In this document: positions 34,006-42,415 of the stretch, one piece after another
Layout: each line of letters starts with the position of its first letter
Position numbering within the stretch: the stretch's first letter is position 1
Assembly: GCA_903884945.1 (NCBI GenBank)
Contig: CAISGR010000259.1
Coordinates: 1-52,066 of the forward strand
Length of the DNA: 52,066 bases
Source of the DNA: an uncultured bacterium
Lineage (GTDB): Bacteria; Pseudomonadota; Alphaproteobacteria; Sphingomonadales; Sphingomonadaceae
Reading direction: 5' to 3'
Notes under the pieces: generated by a model
The model's database searches: none
What the model was told of the DNA's origin: nothing
What the model saw: the letters and a program-made list of their open reading frames with translations, nothing else
Made by a program: the position numbers and the translations under genes

Positions 34006-35655
34006 ATGGAAAGATCAATGACCAAGACTCTTGAAACCACCAAGACCAAAGGCGCCGATTTCGATGCTGTCGTCGTCGGCGCGGGCTTCGGTGGCCTCTA
34101 CTCCGTTTACAAACTTCGCAATGAGCAAAGCCTGAACGTCAAGGCCTATGACGGCGCCGGCGATGTCGGCGGCACCTGGTTCTGGAACCGCTATCCAGGA
34201 GCCTTGTCGGACACGGAAAGCTTCGTCTACCGCTATTCCTTCAGCGGCGAATTGCTGCAGAAAGGCCACTGGAAGACCCGCTACCTGACCCAGCCCGAGA
34301 TCCTCTCCTACATGAACGAAGTGGCGGATACCTACGATCTGCGCCGCAGCTACGAGTTCAACACCCGCGTCACCGCAGCCCGTTTCAACGAGAAAACCGG
34401 GCTCTGGCATGTGACCACCGACAAGGGACAGACCGTCACGGCGAAATACCTCATCACCGGTCTTGGCCTTCTCTCGGCGACGAACCTGCCGACGTTCAAG
34501 GGCATCGACAGCTTCAAGGGACAGATCCTGCACACCGGTGCCTGGCCGGAGGGGGGCGACCTGAAGGGCAAGCGCGTGGGCATCATCGGTACCGGCTCGA
34601 CCGGGACTCAGGTAATCACCGCCACCGCCCCCATCGCGAAACACCTGACGGTGTTCCAGCGTTCGCCGCAATATGTTGTGCCGATCGGGAACACGCCGCA
34701 GGACGAGGCGACGATCGCTGCGCAGATGGCCAGCTATGACGACATCTGGAAACAGGTGAAATCGTCGGCCGTGGCGTTCGGCTTCGAGGAAAGCACCATC
34801 CCCGCGGAAACAGCCACGCCCGAGGAACGTGAGCGCGTGTTCGAGGCGGCATGGCAGCGCGGCGGCGGTTTCTACTTCATGTTTGGCACCTTCTGCGACA
34901 TCGCCACCAGCCAGATCGCCAATGACGCGGCGGCCGACTTCATCAAGAAGAAGATCCGGCAGATCGTGAAGGATCCCGAGACCGCGAGGAAGCTGACGCC
35001 GACCGACCTCTACGCCAAGCGGCCCTTGTGCGGGAGCGACTACTACGGGGTCTACAACCGCCCCAACGTCACGCTGGCCGATGTGAAAGCTGATCCGATC
35101 GCGGAATTTACCCCGACCGGCATCCGTCAGGAAAGCGGCGCCGAGCATGAACTGGACGTGGTGATCTTCGCTACCGGCTTTGACGCGGTGGACGGCAACT
35201 ACACGAGGATGGACCTGCGCGGCCGCGGCGGCCTGACGATGCGCGACAAGTGGAAGGACGGCCCCTTGGGCTATCTGGGCATGATGGAGGCGGATTTCCC
35301 GAATCTCTTCATGATCCTTGGCCCGAACGGCCCCTTCACAAACTTGCCGCCAAGCATCGAGACGCAGGTCGAATGGTTTTCGGACACCATCGAAATGATG
35401 GAGGCCAAGGGTCTGAAGAGCATCGAGCCGACCGAGGCTGCCCGCGACGAATGGGTCGCCCTGTGCCGCACGATTGCCGACATGACCCTGTTCCCGAAAG
35501 CTGACAGCTGGATCTTCGGTGCCAACATCCCCGGCAAGAAGAACGCGGTCATGTTCTACCTGGCGGGCCTTGGCAACTACCGCGCTGCGATCGACGCGGT
35601 GAAGGGTGGTGGCTACCAGACCATGATCTTCAACCGCGAGACGGTCGCAGGCTGA
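34006..35655 (+). CDS. chnB: Baeyer-Villiger monooxygenase, cyclohexanone monooxygenase type
   Basis: 549 residues. FAD-binding GAGFGG is at residues 25-30, the Baeyer-Villiger fingerprint F170-K-G-x3-H176-x3-W180-P181 is intact, and the NADPH-binding GTGSTG is at residues 195-200. Stretches such as LYAKRPLCGSDYY, FATGFDAVDGNYTRMDL, GPNGPFTNLPPSIETQVEW and SWIFGANIPGKKN agree almost word for word with Acinetobacter cyclohexanone monooxygenase as I remember it, and clearly less with cyclopentanone monooxygenase. It uses NADPH and oxygen to insert an oxygen into a cyclic ketone, giving the lactone. ATG 34006 (GGAG seven bases before) is chosen; ATG 34018 is possible. Confidence 0.93.
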   Translation: MERSMTKTLETTKTKGADFDAVVVGAGFGGLYSVYKLRNEQSLNVKAYDGAGDVGGTWFWNRYPGALSDTESFVYRYSFSGELLQKGHWKTRYLTQPEILSYMNEVADTYDLRRSYEFNTRVTAARFNEKTGLWHVTTDKGQTVTAKYLITGLGLLSATNLPTFKGIDSFKGQILHTGAWPEGGDLKGKRVGIIGTGSTGTQVITATAPIAKHLTVFQRSPQYVVPIGNTPQDEATIAAQMASYDDIWKQVKSSAVAFGFEESTIPAETATPEERERVFEAAWQRGGGFYFMFGTFCDIATSQIANDAAADFIKKKIRQIVKDPETARKLTPTDLYAKRPLCGSDYYGVYNRPNVTLADVKADPIAEFTPTGIRQESGAEHELDVVIFATGFDAVDGNYTRMDLRGRGGLTMRDKWKDGPLGYLGMMEADFPNLFMILGPNGPFTNLPPSIETQVEWFSDTIEMMEAKGLKSIEPTEAARDEWVALCRTIADMTLFPKADSWIFGANIPGKKNAVMFYLAGLGNYRAAIDAVKGGGYQTMIFNRETVAG

Positions 35656-35744
35656 GGCTGCGGATCGGCGGCAGGCCCGGGGCGATGGTTCCAGGCCCGG
35701 TTCTGCGGAAGAGAGCAAGAAGAGAGCAACAAAGGAGAGAATCT

Positions 35745-36500
35745 GTGGGACGTGTATCGGGAAAAGTCGCCCTCGTGACGGGCGCTGCGATGGGGATGGG
35801 CAAGTCCCACTCCGAACTTCTGGCGCGCGAGGGTGCGCATGTCTTTGTCACCGACCGCGAAGCAGCGGCGGGCGAAGCGGTGGCCAAGGGCATCGTGGCT
35901 GCCGGGGGCAAGGCCGATTTCATCAAGCATGACGTGACCAGCGAGGATGATTGGTCAAAGCTCATCGACGCCGTGCGCGCCAAGGCCGGACGGCTGGACA
36001 TTCTGGTGAACAACGCCGGCATCCTGATCCTGAAGGCGCTGCACGAGACCTCGCCCGAGGAATTTGACCGGGTGATGAACGTCAACGTGAAGGGCGTCTA
36101 TCTGGGCATCCGCGCCGCCGTGCCGCTGATGAAGGAATCGGGCAAGGCCTCGATCATCAACATATCGTCCATCTACGGCATCGCTGGCGCCGCGATGGCG
36201 GGGGCCTACATCAGCTCCAAGGGCGCGGTGCGGCTGATGACCAAATCCTGCGCCGTCGATCTGGCGGATACGGGCATCCGGGTCAATTCGATCCACCCGG
36301 GCGTCATCGACACGCCGATGACCAAGGATCTTCTGCATGCCGATCCGGAAGCGCGGGAGGCGCTCCTTGGCCCGACGCTGCTGAATCGGCCCTGCCAGCC
36401 CGAGGAAGTTTCGAACGCGGTGCTGTTCCTGGCCTCGGATGAAGCCTCGTTCGTCCATGGTGCCGAGTTGGTGGTCGACGGCGGGTACACCGCGAACTGA
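35745..36500 (+). CDS. chnA: SDR cycloalkanol dehydrogenase (cyclopentanol dehydrogenase-like)
   Basis: 251 residues starting at GTG 35745 after AAAGGAGAG; a longer upstream reading is not protein-like. TGAAMGMGK gives the NAD-binding motif at residues 12-20, NNAGILILK follows, SSIYGIAGAAMAGAYISSKG gives the catalytic Ser, Tyr and Lys, and the end is ELVVDGGYTAN. The opening GRVSGKVALVTGAAMGMG and the end are very close to cyclopentanol dehydrogenase (CpnA), while the neighbouring monooxygenase looks like the cyclohexanone type, so the ring size acted on is open. The reaction is cycloalkanol plus NAD to cycloalkanone. Confidence 0.88.
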   Translation: MGRVSGKVALVTGAAMGMGKSHSELLAREGAHVFVTDREAAAGEAVAKGIVAAGGKADFIKHDVTSEDDWSKLIDAVRAKAGRLDILVNNAGILILKALHETSPEEFDRVMNVNVKGVYLGIRAAVPLMKESGKASIINISSIYGIAGAAMAGAYISSKGAVRLMTKSCAVDLADTGIRVNSIHPGVIDTPMTKDLLHADPEAREALLGPTLLNRPCQPEEVSNAVLFLASDEASFVHGAELVVDGGYTAN

Positions 36501-36513
36501 CCGTTCCGGATCC

Positions 36514-36605
36514 GCTGCGAATGCGCAGCCCTGAACCTGAGATCTGCCGACAGCTTGCCTGTCGGCAGTCAACAATCGGGACAGTCGCGGAGCGCAGTCA
36601 ACAAT
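36514..36605. repeat. Two hairpins and a direct repeat between chnA and the channel gene
   Basis: GCTGCG (36514-36519) pairs with CGCAGC (36524-36529). CTGCCGACAG (36544-36553) pairs perfectly with CTGTCGGCAG (36559-36568) over a five-base loop. A 12-base direct repeat GCAGTCAACAAT lies at 36565-36576 and 36594-36605, the second copy just before the ribosome site of the next gene. There is no long T-run, so these may be attenuating or stabilising elements rather than a full terminator. Confidence 0.5.
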
Positions 36606-36615
36606 AGGAGAAGTG

Positions 36616-37515
36616 ATGATGTTGGTGCCAAGAAAAAGGGTTCGGTATTCATTGTTTGTCGCGGCCGGGTTTGCTGTTCAGTGCCTGATGTCGGAGACCG
36701 CCGTATATGCGTCGGATTTGCAGCCGCGCGACTTCGTGCCCTTACCGGCGGGAACGAACCTTGCATTGGTATATTACCTTGGCAGCACCTCAGACACTTT
36801 GGTTGACGGGAATGGGCACGACGTGGCGGACTCCAATCTCGACACAAACGTGATCCTTCTTCGCTATGTCAAATATTTCGACCTCGCGGGAATGCGTGCC
36901 GACGTGAACGTGCTGCAATCCTTCGGAGGTCTGAACAATATGAGGATTGCCGGAACCGACATCGACACCAAGCATTTCTCCTCCGGGGATCTTACGCTTG
37001 TCGGTACGATCTGGCCGCTGAACGACCCCAAAAACGGACGCTACTTGGGCATTGCCACCTATCTCACCCTACCGACCGGCAACTATTCTGCCAGCGAGCC
37101 TAGCTTGGGGTCTAATCGATGGTCTGTCGCCGTTCAGCCAGGCTTCCTGTTCAATATCACCCCCAAATGGTCGGTCGATCTTGGGGGAGACGTAACAATC
37201 TACGGTCACAACAGACATGGCCTCGGTGGCGTGGAAGTCGAGAAGGATGCAAGCTATACTGCGCTCGGCTGGGTCAACTACAATGCAAGCGATAAGACGA
37301 TGTTCTCGGCTGGGGCCACGGCAAGCTGGGGAGGTGCCGAAACGGTAGGAAGCATCAAGGGGGCGGACGTTGAATCCACCACAGTTCGAGCGGCCTGGTC
37401 CCAGATGCTCAACCCGACAACGCAGTTCCTGATGGAAGTTGGACACGATGTGGACGCACAGAATACGTTCAAGCGCGACACAACCCTGACACTCCGGCTC
37501 GCGAAATTCTTCTGA
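36616..37515 (+). CDS. Outer-membrane channel, phenol MetA-pathway family (PF13557-like)
   Basis: 299 residues from ATG 36616 (AGGAG before it; ATG 36619 equally possible). A signal peptide (YSLFVAAGFAVQCLMSETAV, cleavage likely after YASD) is followed by alternating beta strands with aromatic girdles and a final strand ending in LRLAKFF, with the C-terminal phenylalanine needed for outer-membrane insertion. Motifs such as YLGIATYLTLPTGNY and FNITPKWSVDLGGDVTIYG match the family annotated as putative MetA-pathway of phenol degradation. It is lower in GC than its neighbours. Enclosed in the ring-degradation run, it probably lets the hydrophobic substrate enter. Confidence 0.8.
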   Translation: MMLVPRKRVRYSLFVAAGFAVQCLMSETAVYASDLQPRDFVPLPAGTNLALVYYLGSTSDTLVDGNGHDVADSNLDTNVILLRYVKYFDLAGMRADVNVLQSFGGLNNMRIAGTDIDTKHFSSGDLTLVGTIWPLNDPKNGRYLGIATYLTLPTGNYSASEPSLGSNRWSVAVQPGFLFNITPKWSVDLGGDVTIYGHNRHGLGGVEVEKDASYTALGWVNYNASDKTMFSAGATASWGGAETVGSIKGADVESTTVRAAWSQMLNPTTQFLMEVGHDVDAQNTFKRDTTLTLRLAKFF

Positions 37516-37660
37516 ACGGCGCGGGAGCGGTGGATCGAAATATTCTTGGGTAAGGCGGAAAGCGTCGATCGTCCGGAAACGAGTGATGCTTTCCACCCCA
37601 TTCCAGCAACTGCAAATTCAAAAGCTACATCATTGGTGAGCTGTAACGGAGGAAAACATC

Positions 37661-38716
37661 ATGCATTGCCAATGTGTTCATGAATTCGGTCAACCCCTGC
37701 GTCCAGACGACAGGCCGGACATGACCCCTCGCGGAACGGAGGTCATCTTGTCCGTGACCGCCGCCGGCGTCTGTCACACCGACCTGCATATTCGCGAGGG
37801 GGGGTATGATCTTGGTCACGGCCGCAAGCTGGAATTCGCCCAGCGCGGGATCGCGTTGCCGCTGGTGATGGGGCATGAAACGGTCGGGGAAGTGGTCGCC
37901 GCTGGCCCGGATGTCGGCACGCTCGACAGGGGAAAGAAATATGTGGTCTATCCCTGGATCGGCTGTGGCACCTGCGCTGTCTGTGCCTCGGGCCAGGAGC
38001 AGCTGTGCATGAAACCGCAGTTTCTCGGCATGCATGTCGATGGCGGTTATGCCACGCAGATCCGGGTGCCGCATCCGAAATATCTTCATGAGATCGGAGA
38101 TATCCCACCCGAAAACGCCGCACCGCTGGCCTGTTCGGGGCTTACGGCCTATGGCGCGCTCAAGAAGGTGGAAAGCACGCTGAAAGACCATGCGCTTCTG
38201 GTGATCGGCGCTGGCGGCCTTGGGCTGATGTGCGCGCAACTGTTGCAGGCGCTGGGGGCCAAGGCGCCCGTCTTCGTCGATATCGACCCTGTCAAGCGGG
38301 CGTCGGCCCTTGCTGCGGGGGCCTGTGCGGCGGTCGATCCGCGCGCCGCGGATGCCGTGGCGCAGATTCATGCCGCCGCCGGCGAGGCGCCCCTTGCGGC
38401 GATCGACTTCGTCGGCGCCGAGGCGACGGCCGAGCTTGGCTTCGACGCTCTGGGCAAGGGCGGAACCTATGTCATCGTCGGGCTGTTCGGCGGGGCTGCC
38501 CCCTGGGCGCTTCCCCTGATCGCCGTGCGCGCGCTCACGATCCGCGGCAGCTATACGGGCTCCCCAGGAGAGTTCGCGGAACTGATGCAGCTTGCCCGCA
38601 ATGGCGCGATCAAGCCGATTCCCACCACCTGCTACAAGCTGGACGAGGCTGAGGACGTGCTGAACAGCCTCGCCGGTGGCAAGATCGTCGGCAGGGCAAT
38701 TCTGGCCGGTGTGTAA
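37661..38716 (+). CDS. chnD: Zinc alcohol dehydrogenase, 6-hydroxyhexanoate dehydrogenase type
   Basis: 351 residues from ATG 37661 with GGAGG before it. Catalytic zinc ligands include Cys38 (AAGVCHTDLH) and His72-Glu73 (GHETVGEV). The structural zinc lobe has Cys102, 105, 108 and 116 (GCGTCAVCASGQEQLC). The cofactor motif is GAGGLGLM. The opening MHCQCVHEFGQPL and the insert YDLGHGRKLEFAQRGIALPL are special to ChnD/CpnD-type hydroxy-acid dehydrogenases. It should oxidise the omega-hydroxy acid from lactone hydrolysis to the semialdehyde with NAD. The order hydrolase-monooxygenase-SDR-channel-ADH-ALDH is a complete pathway set. Confidence 0.88.
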   Translation: MHCQCVHEFGQPLRPDDRPDMTPRGTEVILSVTAAGVCHTDLHIREGGYDLGHGRKLEFAQRGIALPLVMGHETVGEVVAAGPDVGTLDRGKKYVVYPWIGCGTCAVCASGQEQLCMKPQFLGMHVDGGYATQIRVPHPKYLHEIGDIPPENAAPLACSGLTAYGALKKVESTLKDHALLVIGAGGLGLMCAQLLQALGAKAPVFVDIDPVKRASALAAGACAAVDPRAADAVAQIHAAAGEAPLAAIDFVGAEATAELGFDALGKGGTYVIVGLFGGAAPWALPLIAVRALTIRGSYTGSPGEFAELMQLARNGAIKPIPTTCYKLDEAEDVLNSLAGGKIVGRAILAGV

Positions 38717-38763
38717 GTGACTTGACTGAAGGCACCACGAAGGCGGGCGCCCGGGGGATCAAC

Positions 38764-40215
38764 ATGGAAACGACCTATCCTGATACTCAACTCCTGATCG
38801 ACGGACGGTGGCGCGATGGCGCGCTGGGGCGGCGAACAGCCGTTTATGATCCGGCAACCGCAGAGGTGATTGGCCATTATGCCATGGCCGAACCTGCCGA
38901 TCTGGAGGAGGCGGTGCAGGCCGCGGGCAGCGCCTTCGCGGCTTGGCGGGATGCCGGCGCCTATGCGCGCGGCAGCATCCTGCGCCAGGCGGCCGTGCTG
39001 CTGCGCGAGCGCGCCGATACCCTCGCGCCGTGCATGACGATGGAAATGGGCAAGCCCCTTGCCGAGGCGCGCGCCGAGGTGATGTCGTCCGCCGATCTGC
39101 TCGACTGGTTCGCCGGCGAAGGCCAGCGCGCCTATGGGCAGGTGATTCCGGCGCGCTCGCCGAACGTGACCCAGATGGTGCTCAAGCAGCCGGTGGGTCC
39201 GGTCGTGGCCTTCACGCCATGGAATTTCCCGATGTCGCAACTGGTGCGCAAGCTCGGTCCGGCGCTGTCGGTCGGATGCACCGTCGTCGCCAAGCCGCCC
39301 GAAGACACGCCGGCCTCGCCGGCGGCACTTGCACAGGCGCTGCTGGACGCCGGGCTCCCGCCGGGCGTTCTCAACATCGTTTACGGCGAACCGGCTGACA
39401 TCGCGAACTATCTCATTCCACATCCGGTGATCCGCAAGGTGTCCTTCACCGGGTCGGTGCCTGTGGGCAAGCAGCTTGCGGCCTTGGCCGGCAAACACAT
39501 GAAGCGCATCACGATGGAACTGGGCGGCCACAATCCGGTCATTGTCTGCGAGGACGCGAATGTTGAGGCGGCGGTCGCGGCCATTGCGGGTTTAAAGGTC
39601 CGCAATGCGGGCCAGGTCTGCATCTCGCCCACACGCGTGCTGGTCCAGCGGGGCATCTACGACCGCTTCGCCGCGGCGCTGGCGGAGCATGTGAAGAAGG
39701 TGCGGACCGGATCGGGGCTCGAACCGGCCACGGCAATGGGCCCGCTGGTCAGCGAGCGCCGGGTCAAGGCCGTCGCCGGCCTTATCCAGGAGGCAGTGAG
39801 CGAGGGGGCGCAGGTGCTGGTCGAGGGCGATGCGGCACCGCGGGCCGGGTTCTTTCAAGCCCCGACCGTTCTCACCGATGTCAGTCTTTCATCGCGCATC
39901 CAGAACGAGGAACCCTTCGGGCCGGTCGCGACGCTGTCGCCCTTCGATACGATCGACGAGGCGATCGCTGAAGCGAACCGCCTTCCCTATGGCCTTGCAG
40001 CCTATGCGTTCACCTCGTCGATCCGCAATTCGCAAAGGTTTCAGACCGAGCTTGAAGTTGGCATGCTGGCAATCAACCATACCCTTCTGGGATTGCCGGA
40101 ACTCCCGCTTGGCGGGGTCAAGGACTCCGGTTACGGGTCTGAGGGCGGCTCGGAAGCCATCAACTCATACCTGATTTCGAAGCTCGTGACGCAGGCCGCA
40201 GTGATTGGAATCTAA
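38764..40215 (+). CDS. chnE: NAD(P) aldehyde dehydrogenase, oxo-acid dehydrogenase type
   Basis: 483 residues from ATG 38764 (GGGGGATC before it); an in-frame TTG at 38722 is rejected. Asn154 in [10 protein letters not shown], Glu252 in MELGGHNP and nucleophile Cys286 in [11 protein letters not shown] are all present, and [18 protein letters not shown] follows. Its likely job is 6-oxohexanoate to adipate (or 5-oxovalerate to glutarate), the last step of the ring pathway. The final codons and the TAA lie in sequence that, on the other strand, matches the end of an IS630 transposase, so the C-terminal few residues (VIGI) may derive from an old insertion. Confidence 0.87.
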   Translation: METTYPDTQLLIDGRWRDGALGRRTAVYDPATAEVIGHYAMAEPADLEEAVQAAGSAFAAWRDAGAYARGSILRQAAVLLRERADTLAPCMTMEMGKPLAEARAEVMSSADLLDWFAGEGQRAYGQVIPARSPNVTQMVLKQPVGPVVAFTPWNFPMSQLVRKLGPALSVGCTVVAKPPEDTPASPAALAQALLDAGLPPGVLNIVYGEPADIANYLIPHPVIRKVSFTGSVPVGKQLAALAGKHMKRITMELGGHNPVIVCEDANVEAAVAAIAGLKVRNAGQVCISPTRVLVQRGIYDRFAAALAEHVKKVRTGSGLEPATAMGPLVSERRVKAVAGLIQEAVSEGAQVLVEGDAAPRAGFFQAPTVLTDVSLSSRIQNEEPFGPVATLSPFDTIDEAIAEANRLPYGLAAYAFTSSIRNSQRFQTELEVGMLAINHTLLGLPELPLGGVKDSGYGSEGGSEAINSYLISKLVTQAAVIGI

Positions 40216-40425
40216 CACTTGGTGCCCGCGTCTGACGGCGGCGATTATTTTATCAGGATCGGCGGTCCAGACGAAGGGTTTGGGGCTTTCGTTGTGCTCA
40301 TCCAGGAAGCGGTTGATGGCGACCTGAAGGTCGACGAGGAATGGAAGACGCCCCGTTTGAGCCGGTGGTTGGTCAGCCCGGCGAAGAAAACCTCGACGGC
40401 ATTGAGCCATGAGCACGAGGTTGGC
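40204..40425 (-). pseudogene. IS630-family transposase, C-terminal remnant with frameshift
   Basis: On the minus strand [20 protein letters not shown] then VFHS is followed, after a frame change, by [20 protein letters not shown] then [20 protein letters not shown] and VLDSNH. This is the end of an IS630 DDE transposase. The start of the remnant meets the tail of an arsenite permease near 40426, and its end runs into the last codons of the aldehyde dehydrogenase gene on the other strand. It is a dead remnant. Confidence 0.75.
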
Positions 40426-40641
40426 GTAGGCTACCCGACGCTCATACCAAGGGCGTGTCGCCTTCACGATTCTGACCAGGGACAGCATGACCGGAACTTC
40501 GACCAGCACGCCGACGACGGTAGCAAGCGCTGCGCCGGAGTTGAGACCGAACAGACTGATCGCGGCAGCGACCGCCAGCTCGAAGAAGTTGGACGCGCCG
40601 ATCAATGCGGCGGGGGGGCGGCAACGCACCATGCCACGCAA
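40426..40641 (-). pseudogene. ACR3-type arsenite permease, C-terminal remnant
   Basis: The minus-strand frame reads [20 protein letters not shown] then [39 protein letters not shown]. This is the last pair of membrane helices of ACR3 arsenite efflux permeases. The N-terminal four fifths are missing and the C-terminus passes into the IS630 remnant. An ars operon was probably once here and was lost by insertion and deletion. Confidence 0.75.
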
Positions 40642-41281
40642 ATCGGCATCAGACTGCCGAAAGCGGCACGTCAGTGCCCTACCCCTTGCGCGGCCGGAAG
40701 CGACTCACCATCTTCGTCCCAGATCGATTTCGAGGCTCGACAATCATCCGTTGCGGGGTGAAGCCATCAAGCGCGGTGTCGGTTGAGCAGATACATATCG
40801 CAGGACAGGCAGGTGCAATTGAACTTGGGTATGGAGGTGCTACACGCTCGCTCCGCCGAGTGATGAACCCTTCGCGTTCGGTGCCACGAAAGCAGCCAAA
40901 GCCATATCTTGAGCATATGTCGAGTAAAGCTACGCTGCATCAGCAAATGCGGCGCGATACCGCTCGACTATCTTTCGCGAATTTATGGAGGGAACTCTGA
41001 AAAAGTTCGAGACGTCCTGAAGGAGGGTCACCAGTCAAGCGATTTATCGCGTTCATTTTGCGTGATAATTTGAGAAATCACGAAATCCGATACCACAGGC
41101 GTTCCCACATTTTCTGTGGGCACTGATGGCATGATTCGGAACATAACGGGACATTTGCGAGGTGGCCACAAAATGTCTCCACAATTCGATCGCTCAACTC
41201 GCGATGGAACTCGTTCATTCCCTAATCATTAGCGGTCTTTTTCGTCAGGGTTCGGTCAGATTCGCTCCCTAGCCGGGAAGG
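40642..41281. other. 640-base region before the metal-efflux operon, no supported gene
   Basis: No convincing gene on either strand; short frames here do not look like protein. The part from 41040 to 41281 is AT-richer than its surroundings and should hold the promoter of the czc-like operon. It contains two hairpin-forming repeats listed separately. The left part may be further debris from the lost ars locus. Confidence 0.4.
41061..41120. repeat. Two inverted repeats upstream of the metal-efflux operon
   Basis: CGTGAT (41061-41066) faces ATCACG (41077-41082) over a 10-base AT-rich spacer. CCCACA (41104-41109) faces TGTGGG (41115-41120) over a five-base loop TTTTC. Both lie 160-220 bases before the adaptor gene. 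They could be regulator sites or the end of an earlier transcript. Confidence 0.4.
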
Positions 41282-42406
41282 ATGCAAAGACGAACCTACC
41301 TGCTTGTCGCTGCCTCTGCCGCCGGATTGATCCTGATCGCCCTGTGGTACGTCGCGGGCCGAACCGGGACGGAAGGCGCCTCGCCCAAAGCACCCCCCTC
41401 CCCACGTGCGGGATCGGGAACGCCGAACATTCTTTCGGTCGATGCAAGTCACGCTGGACAGATTGGCATCCACCTCGCGCCGGTCACCTTGGCGGACCGG
41501 GTTCCCATCGCGACGATCCCCGCGATCATCCAGCCCCCGGCCAACGCGCGCGTCGCGGTCGCGGCGACTTTCCCTGGGGTCGTGGCAACAACGCTCGTGG
41601 TGGAGGGCGAGACCGTCCGGCAGGGTCAACCGCTTGCCATCGTCTCCAGCCGCGACATGTTTACCTTGGGGGCCGATCTCACCCGCGCCAACGCGCGCCT
41701 CGGCGTGGCAAGGTCGAATGCCGCCCGCCTCTCACAGCTTAGTCGCGAAGGCATCATCGCGGGCGCGCGTGCCGACGAGGCCAACGCAATGACCGTCGAG
41801 GTTCAAGCCGATGCCTCGGAAAAATCACGCATCCTGAAGAGGGTCAACGGCAACGGGCAGCGCGGCACCTACACGCTGACCGCGCCGATCGCCGGACGCG
41901 TCACCTCCGCCGCCATCCAGGCTGGAACTGCGGTGGACGGCACGACCGCACCCTATGTCATCGACGCGGCCGGTCGCTACGAGGTGGTCGGCCAGTTGCC
42001 CGAACGTCTGATCGGCTCGGTGCATCCGGGCATGATCGTCCAGATCGCCCCCGATATCCGCGGTCCCGTCATCGCTGTGGGATCGACCATCGATCCGGCG
42101 ACTCGTTCGGCGAGCCTGAAGGCTGAAATCCCTGCCGGGCCGGATATCGTTTCAGGGCGGACGACGAGTCTGACGATTTTCGACTCCGCACCACCGGGCG
42201 CGGTGATTGTGCCGGAGGCGGCCGTGACGGTCGTGAACGGCAAGGATGTCGTGTTCGTGGCGGTGCGAGGTGGCTTTGCGATCCGCGAAGTCACGCACGG
42301 TGCGGCGGCCGGAAACCAGGTGGTGATCCTGTCGGGGCTAAAGCCCGGTGAGCAAGTCGTCGCCACCGGAACGAGCGCGCTGAAGGCGCTCGCCCTCTCG
42401 CGCTAG
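41282..42406 (+). CDS. HME-RND periplasmic adaptor (CzcB-like)
   Basis: 374 residues. One membrane helix at the N-terminus (YLLVAASAAGLILIALWYVA) replaces a lipobox. The lipoyl-like half reads VAATFPGVVATTLVVEGETV, a short helical hairpin with KSRILKRVNGNGQRG follows, then the other lipoyl half TAPIAGRVTSAAIQAGTAV and the membrane-proximal domain PEAAVTVVNGKDVVFVAVRG. It is 9 bases before the CzcA-like gene. GGGAAGG stands directly against the ATG, an unusually tight ribosome site. No His-rich metal-binding extension is seen. It links pump and outer-membrane factor for divalent or monovalent metal export; the metal is not shown. Confidence 0.87.
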   Translation: MQRRTYLLVAASAAGLILIALWYVAGRTGTEGASPKAPPSPRAGSGTPNILSVDASHAGQIGIHLAPVTLADRVPIATIPAIIQPPANARVAVAATFPGVVATTLVVEGETVRQGQPLAIVSSRDMFTLGADLTRANARLGVARSNAARLSQLSREGIIAGARADEANAMTVEVQADASEKSRILKRVNGNGQRGTYTLTAPIAGRVTSAAIQAGTAVDGTTAPYVIDAAGRYEVVGQLPERLIGSVHPGMIVQIAPDIRGPVIAVGSTIDPATRSASLKAEIPAGPDIVSGRTTSLTIFDSAPPGAVIVPEAAVTVVNGKDVVFVAVRGGFAIREVTHGAAAGNQVVILSGLKPGEQVVATGTSALKALALSR

Positions 42407-42415
42407 GAGCACGCC

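Noticed and set aside
34015..35718. 567-codon minus-strand open frame opposite the Baeyer-Villiger monooxygenase
   Set aside because: No recognisable motif or ribosome site, while the opposite strand encodes a complete, highly conserved enzyme.
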